From positions 1 to 64,000 of the forward strand of contig NZ_JABBXH010000004.1 in the NCBI RefSeq assembly GCF_012932965.1: a stretch of DNA of 64,000 bases. The letters are read 5' to 3'. The position numbers and the translations under genes were made by a program. The notes beneath the pieces are model-generated. The model had not been told where the DNA came from, did no database searches, and worked only from the letters and a program-made list of their open reading frames with translations. Shown here piece after piece: positions 8,521 to 17,070 of the stretch. The stretch is from Thalassotalea algicola (GTDB taxonomy: Bacteria > Pseudomonadota > Gammaproteobacteria > Enterobacterales > Alteromonadaceae). The first letter of the stretch is position 1; each line of letters opens with the position of its first letter.

Positions 8521-10356
8521 TTGTCCGAACAACCTTCTTTTGACCATCAGTCTTTTCTCAAAACCGTTACTGAAAAGGCTGGTGTATATCGTATGTATAA
8601 CCTTGAACAAGAGGTTATTTATGTCGGTAAAGCCAAAAATTTAAAGAAAAGACTAGCCAGTTATTTTCGTAAAGACGTTTCTAGTGTCAAAACTAAAGCA
8701 TTGGTTCGACAGATAATCGCGATTGATGTCACGATTACTCATACTGAGGGCGAAGCGCTTATACTTGAAAATAATTTTATTAAAAAGTATCAGCCCAAAT
8801 ACAATATTCTTTTAAGGGATGACAAGTCTTACCCTTATATACTTATTACCAATCATAAGCACCCCAAGCTTGGCATGCATAGAGGTATTAAACGGCAAAA
8901 GGGCGAGTATTTTGGTCCGTTCCCTAGTGCGGGTGCAGTGTGGGAGTCGCTTAGGTTAATGCAAAAGCTATTTCCAATCCGCCAATGTGAAGATAGCTAT
9001 TATCGAGCTAGAACAAGGCCATGCTTACAATTTCAATTGGGCCGATGTTCAGCGCCTTGTGTCGATAAAATTTCTGAACCTGAGTATCAGCAGCAAGTGT
9101 CGCTTGCCAAATTATTTCTTAGAGGTAAAAGCTCCGAAGTCATTAATTTGCTTGTCGAGAAAATGGAAAAAGCAAGTTTAGCGCTTGAGTTTGAACTTGC
9201 TGCTAGGTTTCGCGACCAAATAGCAACTTTACGAAAAGTACAACAGCAACAGTTTGTTAGTGGCTTAGCATCGGAAATGGACGTCATTGGCTTGTACCGT
9301 GATAAAGCGCAAGTATGTATTCATGTACTATTTATTAGGGAACACAAGATATTGGGGAGTAAAAGCTACTTCCCAACGATAATGCTCGAAAATTCAGACG
9401 AAGAAATATTAACGGCTTTTATAGGACAGCATTATTTAGTTAATGAAGCATTTCAAGGAGCAATTCCTAAAGAAATAGTTTTAGCTAGTAACATTGACTC
9501 TGGCGATGAATTAGGTGAGTTGTTATCTGAGCAATGTGAGTATGATGTTAAAATATCGACCAATATTCGCCAAGAAAGGAAGCAATACCTTAAATTAGCA
9601 AATACAAATGCAGAACAAGCGCTCATCACTAAGAACAGTCAAAAAGAATCAATGGATAAGCGCTTTGAACAGCTTAATCAAGTATTTGAATTAGACCAAC
9701 AAGTTTCTAGACTCGAGTGTTTCGATATTAGCCATACAATGGGACAGCAGACAGTAGCTTCTTGTGTAGTTTTTGATACCAATGGCCCGCTTAAAAGTGA
9801 TTATCGACGATATAATGTTACAGGTATAACACCTGGTGATGACTATGCAGCTATGGCTTTTGCCTTAAACAAACGTTACGGCAAAACAACAAGTGATAAC
9901 AAATTGCCTGATATCGTATTTATTGATGGTGGTAAAGGGCAGCTAGCGAAAGCAGAAGAGTTTTTTGCTTCACTTGAGTTATCGAAAATTCCACTACTCG
10001 TTGGTGTTGCGAAAGGAGAGTCACGAAAACCCGGTTTAGAAACGCTCATTTTAGCAGGCAGCCATCAGTTGATAAATTTGCCTGCAAATTCACCGGCGTT
10101 GCATCTAATTCAGCATATTAGAGATGAATCACATCGATTTGCGATTACCGGTCATAGAGCTAAAAGACAAAAAAATTCTAAGGCATCGACACTTGAATCT
10201 ATCCCAGGCATTGGCGCTAAGAAACGCCAAGCATTATTAAAGTTCCTAGGAGGGTTGCAGGAAGTGAAGAATGCAGACACAACGACGTTGCAGAAAGTCC
10301 CTGGTATTAGCGAAAGTCTAGCGCAAATTATTTATGATGCCTTACATGACAATTAA
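8521..10356 (+). CDS. uvrC: Excinuclease ABC subunit C
   Basis: UvrC makes the two incisions around a lesion in nucleotide excision repair. The 611-residue product (E. coli 610) has the N-terminal GIY-YIG nuclease (GVYRMYN ... VIYVGKAKNLKKRL), a UvrBC coiled-coil (EFELAARFRDQIATL) near residue 215, the RNase H-like C-terminal nuclease (ECFDISHTMGQ ... VFIDGGKGQL) and a helix-hairpin-helix pair at the end (IPGIGAKKRQALL, VPGISESLA). It starts with TTG, 14 bp after uvrY, as in the conserved uvrY-uvrC operon of enterics. Confidence 0.96.
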   Translation: MSEQPSFDHQSFLKTVTEKAGVYRMYNLEQEVIYVGKAKNLKKRLASYFRKDVSSVKTKALVRQIIAIDVTITHTEGEALILENNFIKKYQPKYNILLRDDKSYPYILITNHKHPKLGMHRGIKRQKGEYFGPFPSAGAVWESLRLMQKLFPIRQCEDSYYRARTRPCLQFQLGRCSAPCVDKISEPEYQQQVSLAKLFLRGKSSEVINLLVEKMEKASLALEFELAARFRDQIATLRKVQQQQFVSGLASEMDVIGLYRDKAQVCIHVLFIREHKILGSKSYFPTIMLENSDEEILTAFIGQHYLVNEAFQGAIPKEIVLASNIDSGDELGELLSEQCEYDVKISTNIRQERKQYLKLANTNAEQALITKNSQKESMDKRFEQLNQVFELDQQVSRLECFDISHTMGQQTVASCVVFDTNGPLKSDYRRYNVTGITPGDDYAAMAFALNKRYGKTTSDNKLPDIVFIDGGKGQLAKAEEFFASLELSKIPLLVGVAKGESRKPGLETLILAGSHQLINLPANSPALHLIQHIRDESHRFAITGHRAKRQKNSKASTLESIPGIGAKKRQALLKFLGGLQEVKNADTTTLQKVPGISESLAQIIYDALHDN

Positions 10357-10435
10357 TGCCTTTACTGTGTAGAATGGTACTAAATAAGCGGAAATCATCT
10401 GACGCTTAAATTAATAATAAAGTCGTGAAGTACCT

Positions 10436-11017
10436 ATGTGGACCATTCCTAATCAAATTACCTTGTTTCGAATTATTCTAATTCCTGTATTTATTATCGT
10501 TTTTTACTTACCTATTTCTTGGAATCATTTTGGTGCCTTTGCCATATTTTGGATTGCGTCTATTAGTGATGCATTAGACGGCTATTTAGCTCGCAAGCTA
10601 AATCAGTCCTCAGCATTTGGCGCATTTATCGATCCGGTAGCAGATAAATTAATGGTGGCGGCAGCACTAATTATGATTGCAGAAGACTTCGCTGTTTGGT
10701 GGATATCAGTCCCTGCGATGATTATGATTGCTCGTGAAATCTTCATTAGTGGTCTTCGAGAATTTATGTCTTCACGAGGGAAAAGAGACATAGTGGCGGT
10801 TTCTACGCTAGGGAAATATAAGACAGCAGCTCAAATGCTCGGAATTATGGGGCTAATCTGGCAGCCTACATATGATATCCCGTTAGTACTATTCGAATTC
10901 CCGCATGAATTACTAATGTTTGCCGCTTATGCGTTCTATTTTGTTGCAACAGTACTTACTGTGTGGACTATGATAATTTACTTCAAAGCGGCTTGGCCTG
11001 AATTAAAGGCAAATTGA
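10436..11017 (+). CDS. pgsA: Phosphatidylglycerophosphate synthase
   Basis: An inner-membrane CDP-alcohol phosphatidyltransferase that joins CDP-diacylglycerol and glycerol-3-phosphate, the committed step to phosphatidylglycerol. The 193 residues have about five membrane helices. The family signature DALDGYLARKLNQSSAFGAF followed by DPVAD (DxxDGxxAR...GxxxDxxxD) is complete at about residues 45-67. The order uvrY-uvrC-pgsA-tRNA(Gly,Cys,Leu) is the same as E. coli uvrY-uvrC-pgsA-glyW-cysT-leuZ, which supports the assignment. Confidence 0.95.
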   Translation: MWTIPNQITLFRIILIPVFIIVFYLPISWNHFGAFAIFWIASISDALDGYLARKLNQSSAFGAFIDPVADKLMVAAALIMIAEDFAVWWISVPAMIMIAREIFISGLREFMSSRGKRDIVAVSTLGKYKTAAQMLGIMGLIWQPTYDIPLVLFEFPHELLMFAAYAFYFVATVLTVWTMIIYFKAAWPELKAN

Positions 11018-11100
11018 CGGGTATTTTAGTGATTGAATAGCTAAAAAATCATCATATTAGACGCTTTTTAATCACTTAAAATATTTTTGATATTTAATGG

Positions 11101-11128
11101 TTGACTCGGATAAATTTCAATGTAGAAT
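11101..11128 (+). promoter_or_regulatory. Sigma-70 promoter of the tRNA cluster
   Basis: TTGACT (11101-11106) and TAGAAT (11123-11128) are 16 nt apart, followed by a GC-rich discriminator (GCTCGTCC). That layout is typical of stringently controlled tRNA promoters. It lies about 34 bp before the first tRNA. Confidence 0.7.
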
Positions 11129-11161
11129 GCTCGTCCAGTTGACAGGGAGTCAGCTAGTGAA

Positions 11162-11237
<76 letters not shown>

Positions 11238-11288
11238 ATTTCTCTTTGAGAAAATTCTATGGAATACTACCCTTACCGTAGTGATTAT

Positions 11289-11362
11289 GGCGGGTTGGCA
11301 GAGTGGCTATGCAGCGGATTGCAAATCCGTGGACCTCGGTTCGACTCCGGGACCCGCCTCCA
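11289..11362 (+). tRNA. tRNA-Cys (GCA)
   Basis: A 74-nt cloverleaf with acceptor GGCGGGT pairing with ACCCGCC, anticodon stem CGGAT/ATCCG around the GCA anticodon, discriminator U and encoded CCA. It occupies the cysT position of the enteric glyW-cysT-leuZ array. Confidence 0.97.
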
Positions 11363-11366
11363 TAAT

Positions 11367-11453
11367 GCCCGGGTGGTGGAATTGGTAGACACAAGGGATT
11401 TAAAATCCCTCGCTTGTAAGAGCGTGCCGGTTCAAGTCCGGCCCTGGGTACCA
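11367..11453 (+). tRNA. tRNA-Leu (UAA)
   Basis: An 87-nt class II tRNA with a long variable arm, acceptor GCCCGGG pairing with CCTGGGT (one wobble), anticodon TAA in TTTAAAA and encoded CCA. It starts only 4 bp after tRNA-Cys. Confidence 0.97.
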
Positions 11454-11519
11454 TTTTCATTACGATATAGGTTGTATAGGGATTAAGGGTGCGTTAGAAT
11501 GCGCGCCGCAAATAGTGAA

Positions 11520-11595
<76 letters not shown>

Positions 11596-11641
11596 AATAT
11601 TTGCAAAACTTTGTTTAAAACCAACATGAACAAAGTATGAA

Positions 11642-11717
<76 letters not shown>

Positions 11718-11758
11718 AATTTTACTACTCGTTCTGGATGAATTAGTGGCAACACGTT

Positions 11759-11845
11759 GCCCGGGTGGTGGAATTGGTAGACACAAGGGATTTAAAATCC
11801 CTCGCTTGTAAGAGCGTGCCGGTTCAAGTCCGGCCCTGGGTACCA
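11759..11845 (+). tRNA. tRNA-Leu (UAA), second copy
   Basis: Identical over 87 nt to the tRNA-Leu at 11367-11453, including the variable arm. It is the last tRNA of the cluster. Confidence 0.97.
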
Positions 11846-12253
11846 TTTATATTACATATGCACTATTAATAAACGTATTTTAGTAAATCGATTCATTTAG
11901 ATTTCATTCCAATTTTATCTTTATATTTTTTCTCTCTTTAGCCGATTATGCGCTACTACGCTGACATTAAAGTTAAACTTTATTAACTACTTATTGATTC
12001 AACGTAGAACTTTTGGATTAATTTTTGTTAAAAGTTGCGCATTGTCTTGAATTTATGTAAGTTTTTATAGTGTCGTTTAAATAAGTTCACTAAGTCTTTG
12101 GCAAAGGTAGTTGCTCTCCAATGTTGTAGATTTTCATATTTAATAAGTGCTGATTATTACTCTTATTTTTTAACATTAAAGCTCGCTAAATTGACTTATT
12201 TAACGAATACTAATTATTAAAGGTTTGGGGATTGCATACATTGTGGAATTGAG
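11846..12253. other. 408-bp AT-rich gap between tRNA cluster and GGDEF-EAL gene
   Basis: I see no ORF, RNA gene or clear hairpin terminator here. A TTGACT at 12191-12196 with TTATTA 17 nt later could be a weak promoter for the downstream gene. The end of the tRNA transcript is not marked by an obvious intrinsic terminator. Confidence 0.4.
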
Positions 12254-14212
12254 TTGTTGAAAAAGTTAACTTTAAAACTGTTTAATACTTTTCTAGTAAC
12301 ATTAGTACTCATTAGTGTCACGAGCTATGTGTTATTTGTTTCGACGCTTGCCAAAGAGCTAGATACCCCCGCCAATTTACCCCAATTTGATAAAACCAAC
12401 CTTACACAAACAGAACTTTCTGCAATGGAGGATTGGTCGACAAACATTTTATTGCTACCCAATGTTAAAAAGTATAACCAGCATTTAGTTATCGAGTACT
12501 ACGACGGTGGTAATGATTTAAAAGCCATTTCGTTAAAAGCAACGCTATTTAAGACCTTTTTAGCAATTACGTTTCCTCTCACTTCTTTAATAGCTGTTTC
12601 TATTATTATGTTTATGATGGCTGGGAAGTATCACAGAGCTAAATTGAATACTGTGCTGGAGTCGTTAGCAGAAAAGGCAGAACAAAGTGCTGAGGTACTA
12701 GGAAAAGAGGTTCGCGAAAAAGAAGAACAATCTTACTCCGCATTAATGAGAATAAATACTGCATTAGATGGCTTAGAATCTCATGCACGAGAATATCATT
12801 TAAAGTCTGAAAGTAATGCCCATCGAGATCGGCTAACTAAACTAGTTAATCGCCATCGTTTTTTAGAGCATATTACCGAGCAATTAGAGGTTAGTGAAAG
12901 GAACAATGTAAAAAGCGGTTTGCTATTTATAGATCTTGATGGTTTTAAACAAGTAAATGATTCTTTTGGTCATTCGTTCGGTGACGAAGTATTAATTCAA
13001 GTAGCAGAGCGTTTAAAAACCATTGTTCGAATTGAAAAACTTTCTTATAAGCAAGTAGATGCCGACTTGGAATATAACTTAGCCCGTCTTGGTGGCGACG
13101 AATTCACTTTATTTGTTGAAACATTAGATGATTCTGAGCGCATGGTAGATATTGCCAAACATGTATTAAAAGAAATAGAAAAAGACTTTGTCTTAGGCAA
13201 TAAAGAAATAAAAATCAGTGCAAGTATCGGTTTGGCGGTATATCCAGATAGTGCTAACTCTCCTGAAGCGCTTGTTCAAATGGCAGATGTAGCAATGTAT
13301 CGGGCGAAAAAAGAAGGCCGAGGAATCTATCGAATTTACTCTCCTGAAATGGGAAGTACCATGCGCCGTTATCATTATTTACTTGAAGAAATGAGAGTCG
13401 CGCTTGATACCAATTGTTTCTTTTTATCATTCCAACCAATAATTCATGTTGATGGCAGTGCTATTAGTTATTTTGAGGCATTAGTACGTTGGCAACACCC
13501 AGCAGAAGGCACTATAGCGCCAACAGAGTTTATCCCAATCGCTGAAGACTCTAATTTAATTTTAAAGTTAGGAGATTGGATTTTAGAAGAAGCCTGTCGG
13601 CAAATGGCAGCGTGGTATAACGCAGGTATGTCTAAAACAAGAATTTCAGTAAACTTATCAGGTATTCAGCTTAAGCATCGTAGAATTCATGAATGGGTGA
13701 TGGAATGCTTAGACAAAATGAGTTTGCCAGCTAACTCGTTAATGCTCGAGATAACTGAATCATGCTTTATTGATATTTCTGATAGTATTATTGATGAACT
13801 CAACAAGCTTCGTGCGGAAGGGGTTATTATTGCTATAGATGACTTTGGTACAGGTTTTAGCTCGTTATCTGTTTTAGCTAACTTACCCGTTGACGTGTTA
13901 AAGATAGATAAGTTGTTTATTAGTGAAGCGACTAAAAATAAAAAATATCACAAAATTTTGCACTCCATTGCAGAATTATCGACGAGGCTTGATCTCAAAG
14001 TTGTTGCAGAAGGTATTGAAGAAATAGAACAATTAGAGTTATTAAAATCTTTAGGGGTTGTATATATTCAAGGTTACCTTGTTAGTAGACCTGAAAGCTC
14101 AGCTAATGTTGGTAGTCGCGTTCTAAAGCAAAGTGCAAATCACCTTTCTCAAACCGGTACCGGTGTTTGGCCTCCACAAACTTCTCGATTAATTAATACC
14201 GTTTCAAAGTAA
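12254..14212 (+). CDS. Membrane-bound GGDEF-EAL cyclic-di-GMP protein
   Basis: A 652-residue inner-membrane protein. A first transmembrane helix (about 8-30), a periplasmic stretch of about 65 residues and a second helix (about 97-120) are followed by a helical linker (120-185). The GGDEF domain has an intact LGGDEF (280-284 for GGDEF), and the EAL domain has intact EALVRW (408-413), NLSG and DDFGTGFSSL, so both synthesis and hydrolysis of c-di-GMP are chemically possible. No RxxD inhibitory site precedes GGDEF. It starts at TTG with an adjacent second TTG and no good ATG, so the exact start is uncertain. It stands alone between a tRNA cluster and an efflux operon. Confidence 0.88.
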   Translation: MLKKLTLKLFNTFLVTLVLISVTSYVLFVSTLAKELDTPANLPQFDKTNLTQTELSAMEDWSTNILLLPNVKKYNQHLVIEYYDGGNDLKAISLKATLFKTFLAITFPLTSLIAVSIIMFMMAGKYHRAKLNTVLESLAEKAEQSAEVLGKEVREKEEQSYSALMRINTALDGLESHAREYHLKSESNAHRDRLTKLVNRHRFLEHITEQLEVSERNNVKSGLLFIDLDGFKQVNDSFGHSFGDEVLIQVAERLKTIVRIEKLSYKQVDADLEYNLARLGGDEFTLFVETLDDSERMVDIAKHVLKEIEKDFVLGNKEIKISASIGLAVYPDSANSPEALVQMADVAMYRAKKEGRGIYRIYSPEMGSTMRRYHYLLEEMRVALDTNCFFLSFQPIIHVDGSAISYFEALVRWQHPAEGTIAPTEFIPIAEDSNLILKLGDWILEEACRQMAAWYNAGMSKTRISVNLSGIQLKHRRIHEWVMECLDKMSLPANSLMLEITESCFIDISDSIIDELNKLRAEGVIIAIDDFGTGFSSLSVLANLPVDVLKIDKLFISEATKNKKYHKILHSIAELSTRLDLKVVAEGIEEIEQLELLKSLGVVYIQGYLVSRPESSANVGSRVLKQSANHLSQTGTGVWPPQTSRLINTVSK

Positions 14213-14336
14213 GAAATAGAGGTACTTTTGTAAAGTATCGTAAATTACTTTTTTATTCGAAAAACTGACCTTTATCATTCATCCTGTATTTATAAACGCA
14301 GTATAAAGCTGTTAAATAATAATTAAGGTTTAACCC

Positions 14337-15794
14337 GTGGTAAAAATTCCAATGATGTATCGGCGGTCTTTGGTCTGTGTCAGCTTAATTGCTGCAATTA
14401 CAGCATGCAGTAATCCAACTGCTATATCTGAGCAAACCAAGCAGCTAGCATTACCGACAAATTGGCAATCTGGAGTTTCAATAGTAGATACTACTTACAA
14501 AACGCTTGGCGATTGGCGGTTAATAGTTGAAGACGAACAGTTACAGCAAATAATTAATAAAGCCTTAGTCGGTAATCAAAAGTTAAATGCTCAATATCAA
14601 GAGCTTTTAATCGCTAAGCAGCAATTAGTAGTAAGTAATGCAACTGATTTTCCTGAATTGTCTTTAGTTTCTGGACAAAGTAGACAAAAATCCGTTGGTG
14701 ACTCTACTTCCTATCAAAATTACGCCAATATTGATTTGCAATTAAGTTATGAAGTTGATTTATGGGGAAAGCTCTCTAATCAGCAACAAAAAGCCAAACT
14801 CGACTATCAAGCAGCCAAATTAGCGTTTATGCAAGCCAAAAACGAGTTAATCACTAATGTAGTATCCGCATGGTTTAATTTGGCCGAAGCAAAACAGTTA
14901 AATCAGCTATATGTGGAGCGTGCGCATAACTTAAAAAACAATTTATCAATTATCAATGCCTCTTATCAGCTTGGTTTGAGTGAAGCTTTAGATGTCTATT
15001 TAACTCAAAACGACGTAAGCCGTGAGTTAGCTCGAATAGAGCAGCAGCAACAAGTAGTGAAAGAGCGTGAAAGAGCAATGGATATACTCATTGGTCAATA
15101 TCCTATCGCAGTCGATTACCTAAATATGGCAATTGAGCTTCCTAAGCTTTCTGATGATATTTTTGTAGAGTTACCAAGTAATGCAATGACTGCTAGTTAT
15201 CAAGTTCAAGAAAAGTGGATAGAACTGCTTGCCGCAGACGCAAATTTGGCTGTTGCTCATAAACAGCGATTTCCTAGTTTAACACTTACGGCTAGTGGCG
15301 GTGACACTAGTGATGAGTTGTTAAGTTTATTAGATGGCGGTTCACTTGCATGGTCTATTGCAGGTAATCTTGTCGCCCCAGTATTTAATGGTGGCCGACT
15401 AGCTGCGCAAGAAGAACAAGCTCGTTTAACCGTAAAAAAAGTTGAACAAGACTATATCTCAAATCTGTATAGTGAGTTTGCTGAAATTGAAAATCAAATT
15501 AGTCAGCATTACTCACTTACTCAGCAATTAAGCCATTATCAAAATGCAAAGGGCAATGCCTTATCGGCTGAGACTTTATCTTTTAACCAATATCAAAAAG
15601 GGCTTGTTAGCTATAGCACGGTCCTAGAATCTCAGCGAAGAGCATTTGATTCGTCAACTAGTGTCGTTCAAATCTCAAATCAACTTGTACAAAATAGAAT
15701 AGCGTTATATGCAAATTTAGGAGGCAATGCGTTAGCTCAAAGCTTCCAACAGAAAGTTACTCCTAAAAGCCAAAGTCAGGTGATATATGATTAA
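14337..15794 (+). CDS. TolC-like outer-membrane efflux lipoprotein (NodT family)
   Basis: The outer-membrane channel of a tripartite pump, 485 residues. It has a lipoprotein signal with lipobox IAAITAC, so Cys 24 is the probable lipidation site. Two repeats of the outer membrane efflux family follow, with long Gln- and Ala-rich helices (VSNATDFPELSLVSGQ and HKQRFPSLTLTASGG mark the repeat strands). A GTG start is used here; internal ATGs at codons 6 and 7 are possible. The stop overlaps the next gene by 8 bp, so the three pump genes form an operon. Confidence 0.88.
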   Translation: MVKIPMMYRRSLVCVSLIAAITACSNPTAISEQTKQLALPTNWQSGVSIVDTTYKTLGDWRLIVEDEQLQQIINKALVGNQKLNAQYQELLIAKQQLVVSNATDFPELSLVSGQSRQKSVGDSTSYQNYANIDLQLSYEVDLWGKLSNQQQKAKLDYQAAKLAFMQAKNELITNVVSAWFNLAEAKQLNQLYVERAHNLKNNLSIINASYQLGLSEALDVYLTQNDVSRELARIEQQQQVVKERERAMDILIGQYPIAVDYLNMAIELPKLSDDIFVELPSNAMTASYQVQEKWIELLAADANLAVAHKQRFPSLTLTASGGDTSDELLSLLDGGSLAWSIAGNLVAPVFNGGRLAAQEEQARLTVKKVEQDYISNLYSEFAEIENQISQHYSLTQQLSHYQNAKGNALSAETLSFNQYQKGLVSYSTVLESQRRAFDSSTSVVQISNQLVQNRIALYANLGGNALAQSFQQKVTPKSQSQVIYD

Positions 15795-17070
15795 TAAAAA
15801 GAAACTACTTCCTTTTGCAGTACTAGCGGTACTACTGTTGTTGGCTTATATTGTCGCGAGTAATCCTCCTCAAACTAAACGTGGCCGCCCAAGCGCTGCT
15901 CCTCAATTAAATGTTGAAGTGCTTACCATTAAAAAACAAAACATCGCTCTTAAAATTGACAGCTACGGTATCGTAAAGCCGAGAACTCAAAGTGTTTTGT
16001 TACCCCAAGTTTCTGGAGAAATTAATTACATAAGTCCAAGTTTTAGAGATGGCGGCTTCTTTGAAAAGGGGGAGTTGTTGGTAAAACTTGATGATAGAGA
16101 TTATACGGCTGAGATAAATATTGCTAAAGCAAGTTTATTTAGTGCTCAACAGGCGTTAAGCGAAGAAAAAGCAAGAGTAGAGCAAGCAAAGCAAGATTGG
16201 GAACGGTTAGGTAATACGAATCAACCTTCTGAATTAGTATTAAGAAAGCCTCAGTTGCTAGCTGCTGAAGCTAAGGTGTTTTCTGCAGAAGCTAGTTTGG
16301 CTAAAGCAGAATTAGCTTTAGAACGCACAGAAATTAAGGCGCCATATACAGGACGAATCCTGCTAAAGGAAGTGGATATTGGTCAGGTCGTTTCACAAAA
16401 CACTAAATTAGCGGATATTTATGCAGTTGACTATGTAGAGGTTAGGTTACCAATTAAAAATAATGACTTATCATTTATGCAATTGCCGGAAGCTACTCGG
16501 TTCAGTGCAGAGTCAAAGCAACATCAACCTTCAGTGACAATTTTTTCTGAGTTAGTTAATCAACAGCAATGGCAAGGTAAGGTTGTACGTACCGAAGGTG
16601 CATTTGATCAAAATTCTCAGCAATTATTTGTTGTCGCACAAATTGATGATCCTTATGGCGTTGAAGCTGCTAATGGTTTGCCTTTAAAAATTGGACAATA
16701 TGTTAGTGCAAAAATTAACGGAAAAGTAATTGATAACGCAATAAAAGTGCCGAATAAGGCTATTTATCAAGGCAGCTATGTATTTATTATAAAAGACGGT
16801 CTGTTAATGAGAAAGGAAATAGCGATTGATTGGCAAAATAGCGAATTTGCTATGGTTGCAAAAGGTTTAGATGAAGAAGATTTGCTGGTGATTACTTCAC
16901 TTGGTCAAGTTAACTCTGGTACTCCTGTTTCTATATCTATTAAAGATGGTATCGCGCTTAACAACTCTGCTCGAAAGCATAAAGTGGACGAGCAAACCAA
17001 AGGTCATAAAGGAAAAACTAGAAATAGTCAGCATAAAGAGTCAAAAACTAAACAAGGAGCGCAATCATGA
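15787..17070 (+). CDS. RND efflux periplasmic adaptor (membrane fusion protein)
   Basis: A 427-residue HlyD/AcrA-type adaptor with a single N-terminal membrane anchor (LLPFAVLAVLLLLAYIVA). The lipoyl/barrel-sandwich halves are around GEINYISPSFRDGGFFEKGELLVKLDD and APYTGRILLKEVDIGQVV, separated by an alpha-hairpin. The C-terminal 40 residues are highly basic (Lys/His rich), which is unusual for an adaptor. It overlaps the upstream channel gene by 8 bp and the downstream pump by 4 bp (ATGA), so expression is coupled. Confidence 0.9.
   Translation: MINKKKLLPFAVLAVLLLLAYIVASNPPQTKRGRPSAAPQLNVEVLTIKKQNIALKIDSYGIVKPRTQSVLLPQVSGEINYISPSFRDGGFFEKGELLVKLDDRDYTAEINIAKASLFSAQQALSEEKARVEQAKQDWERLGNTNQPSELVLRKPQLLAAEAKVFSAEASLAKAELALERTEIKAPYTGRILLKEVDIGQVVSQNTKLADIYAVDYVEVRLPIKNNDLSFMQLPEATRFSAESKQHQPSVTIFSELVNQQQWQGKVVRTEGAFDQNSQQLFVVAQIDDPYGVEAANGLPLKIGQYVSAKINGKVIDNAIKVPNKAIYQGSYVFIIKDGLLMRKEIAIDWQNSEFAMVAKGLDEEDLLVITSLGQVNSGTPVSISIKDGIALNNSARKHKVDEQTKGHKGKTRNSQHKESKTKQGAQS

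Noticed and set aside
11257-11486. Open frames across the tRNA cluster on both strands (67 and 75 codons)
   Set aside because: They run through tRNA-Cys and tRNA-Leu genes and have no ribosome binding site or recognisable domain.
11846-12253. Possible RNA gene or long terminator after the tRNA cluster
   Set aside because: No cloverleaf, no stable hairpin with a T run and no conserved motif. I record it only as a gap.
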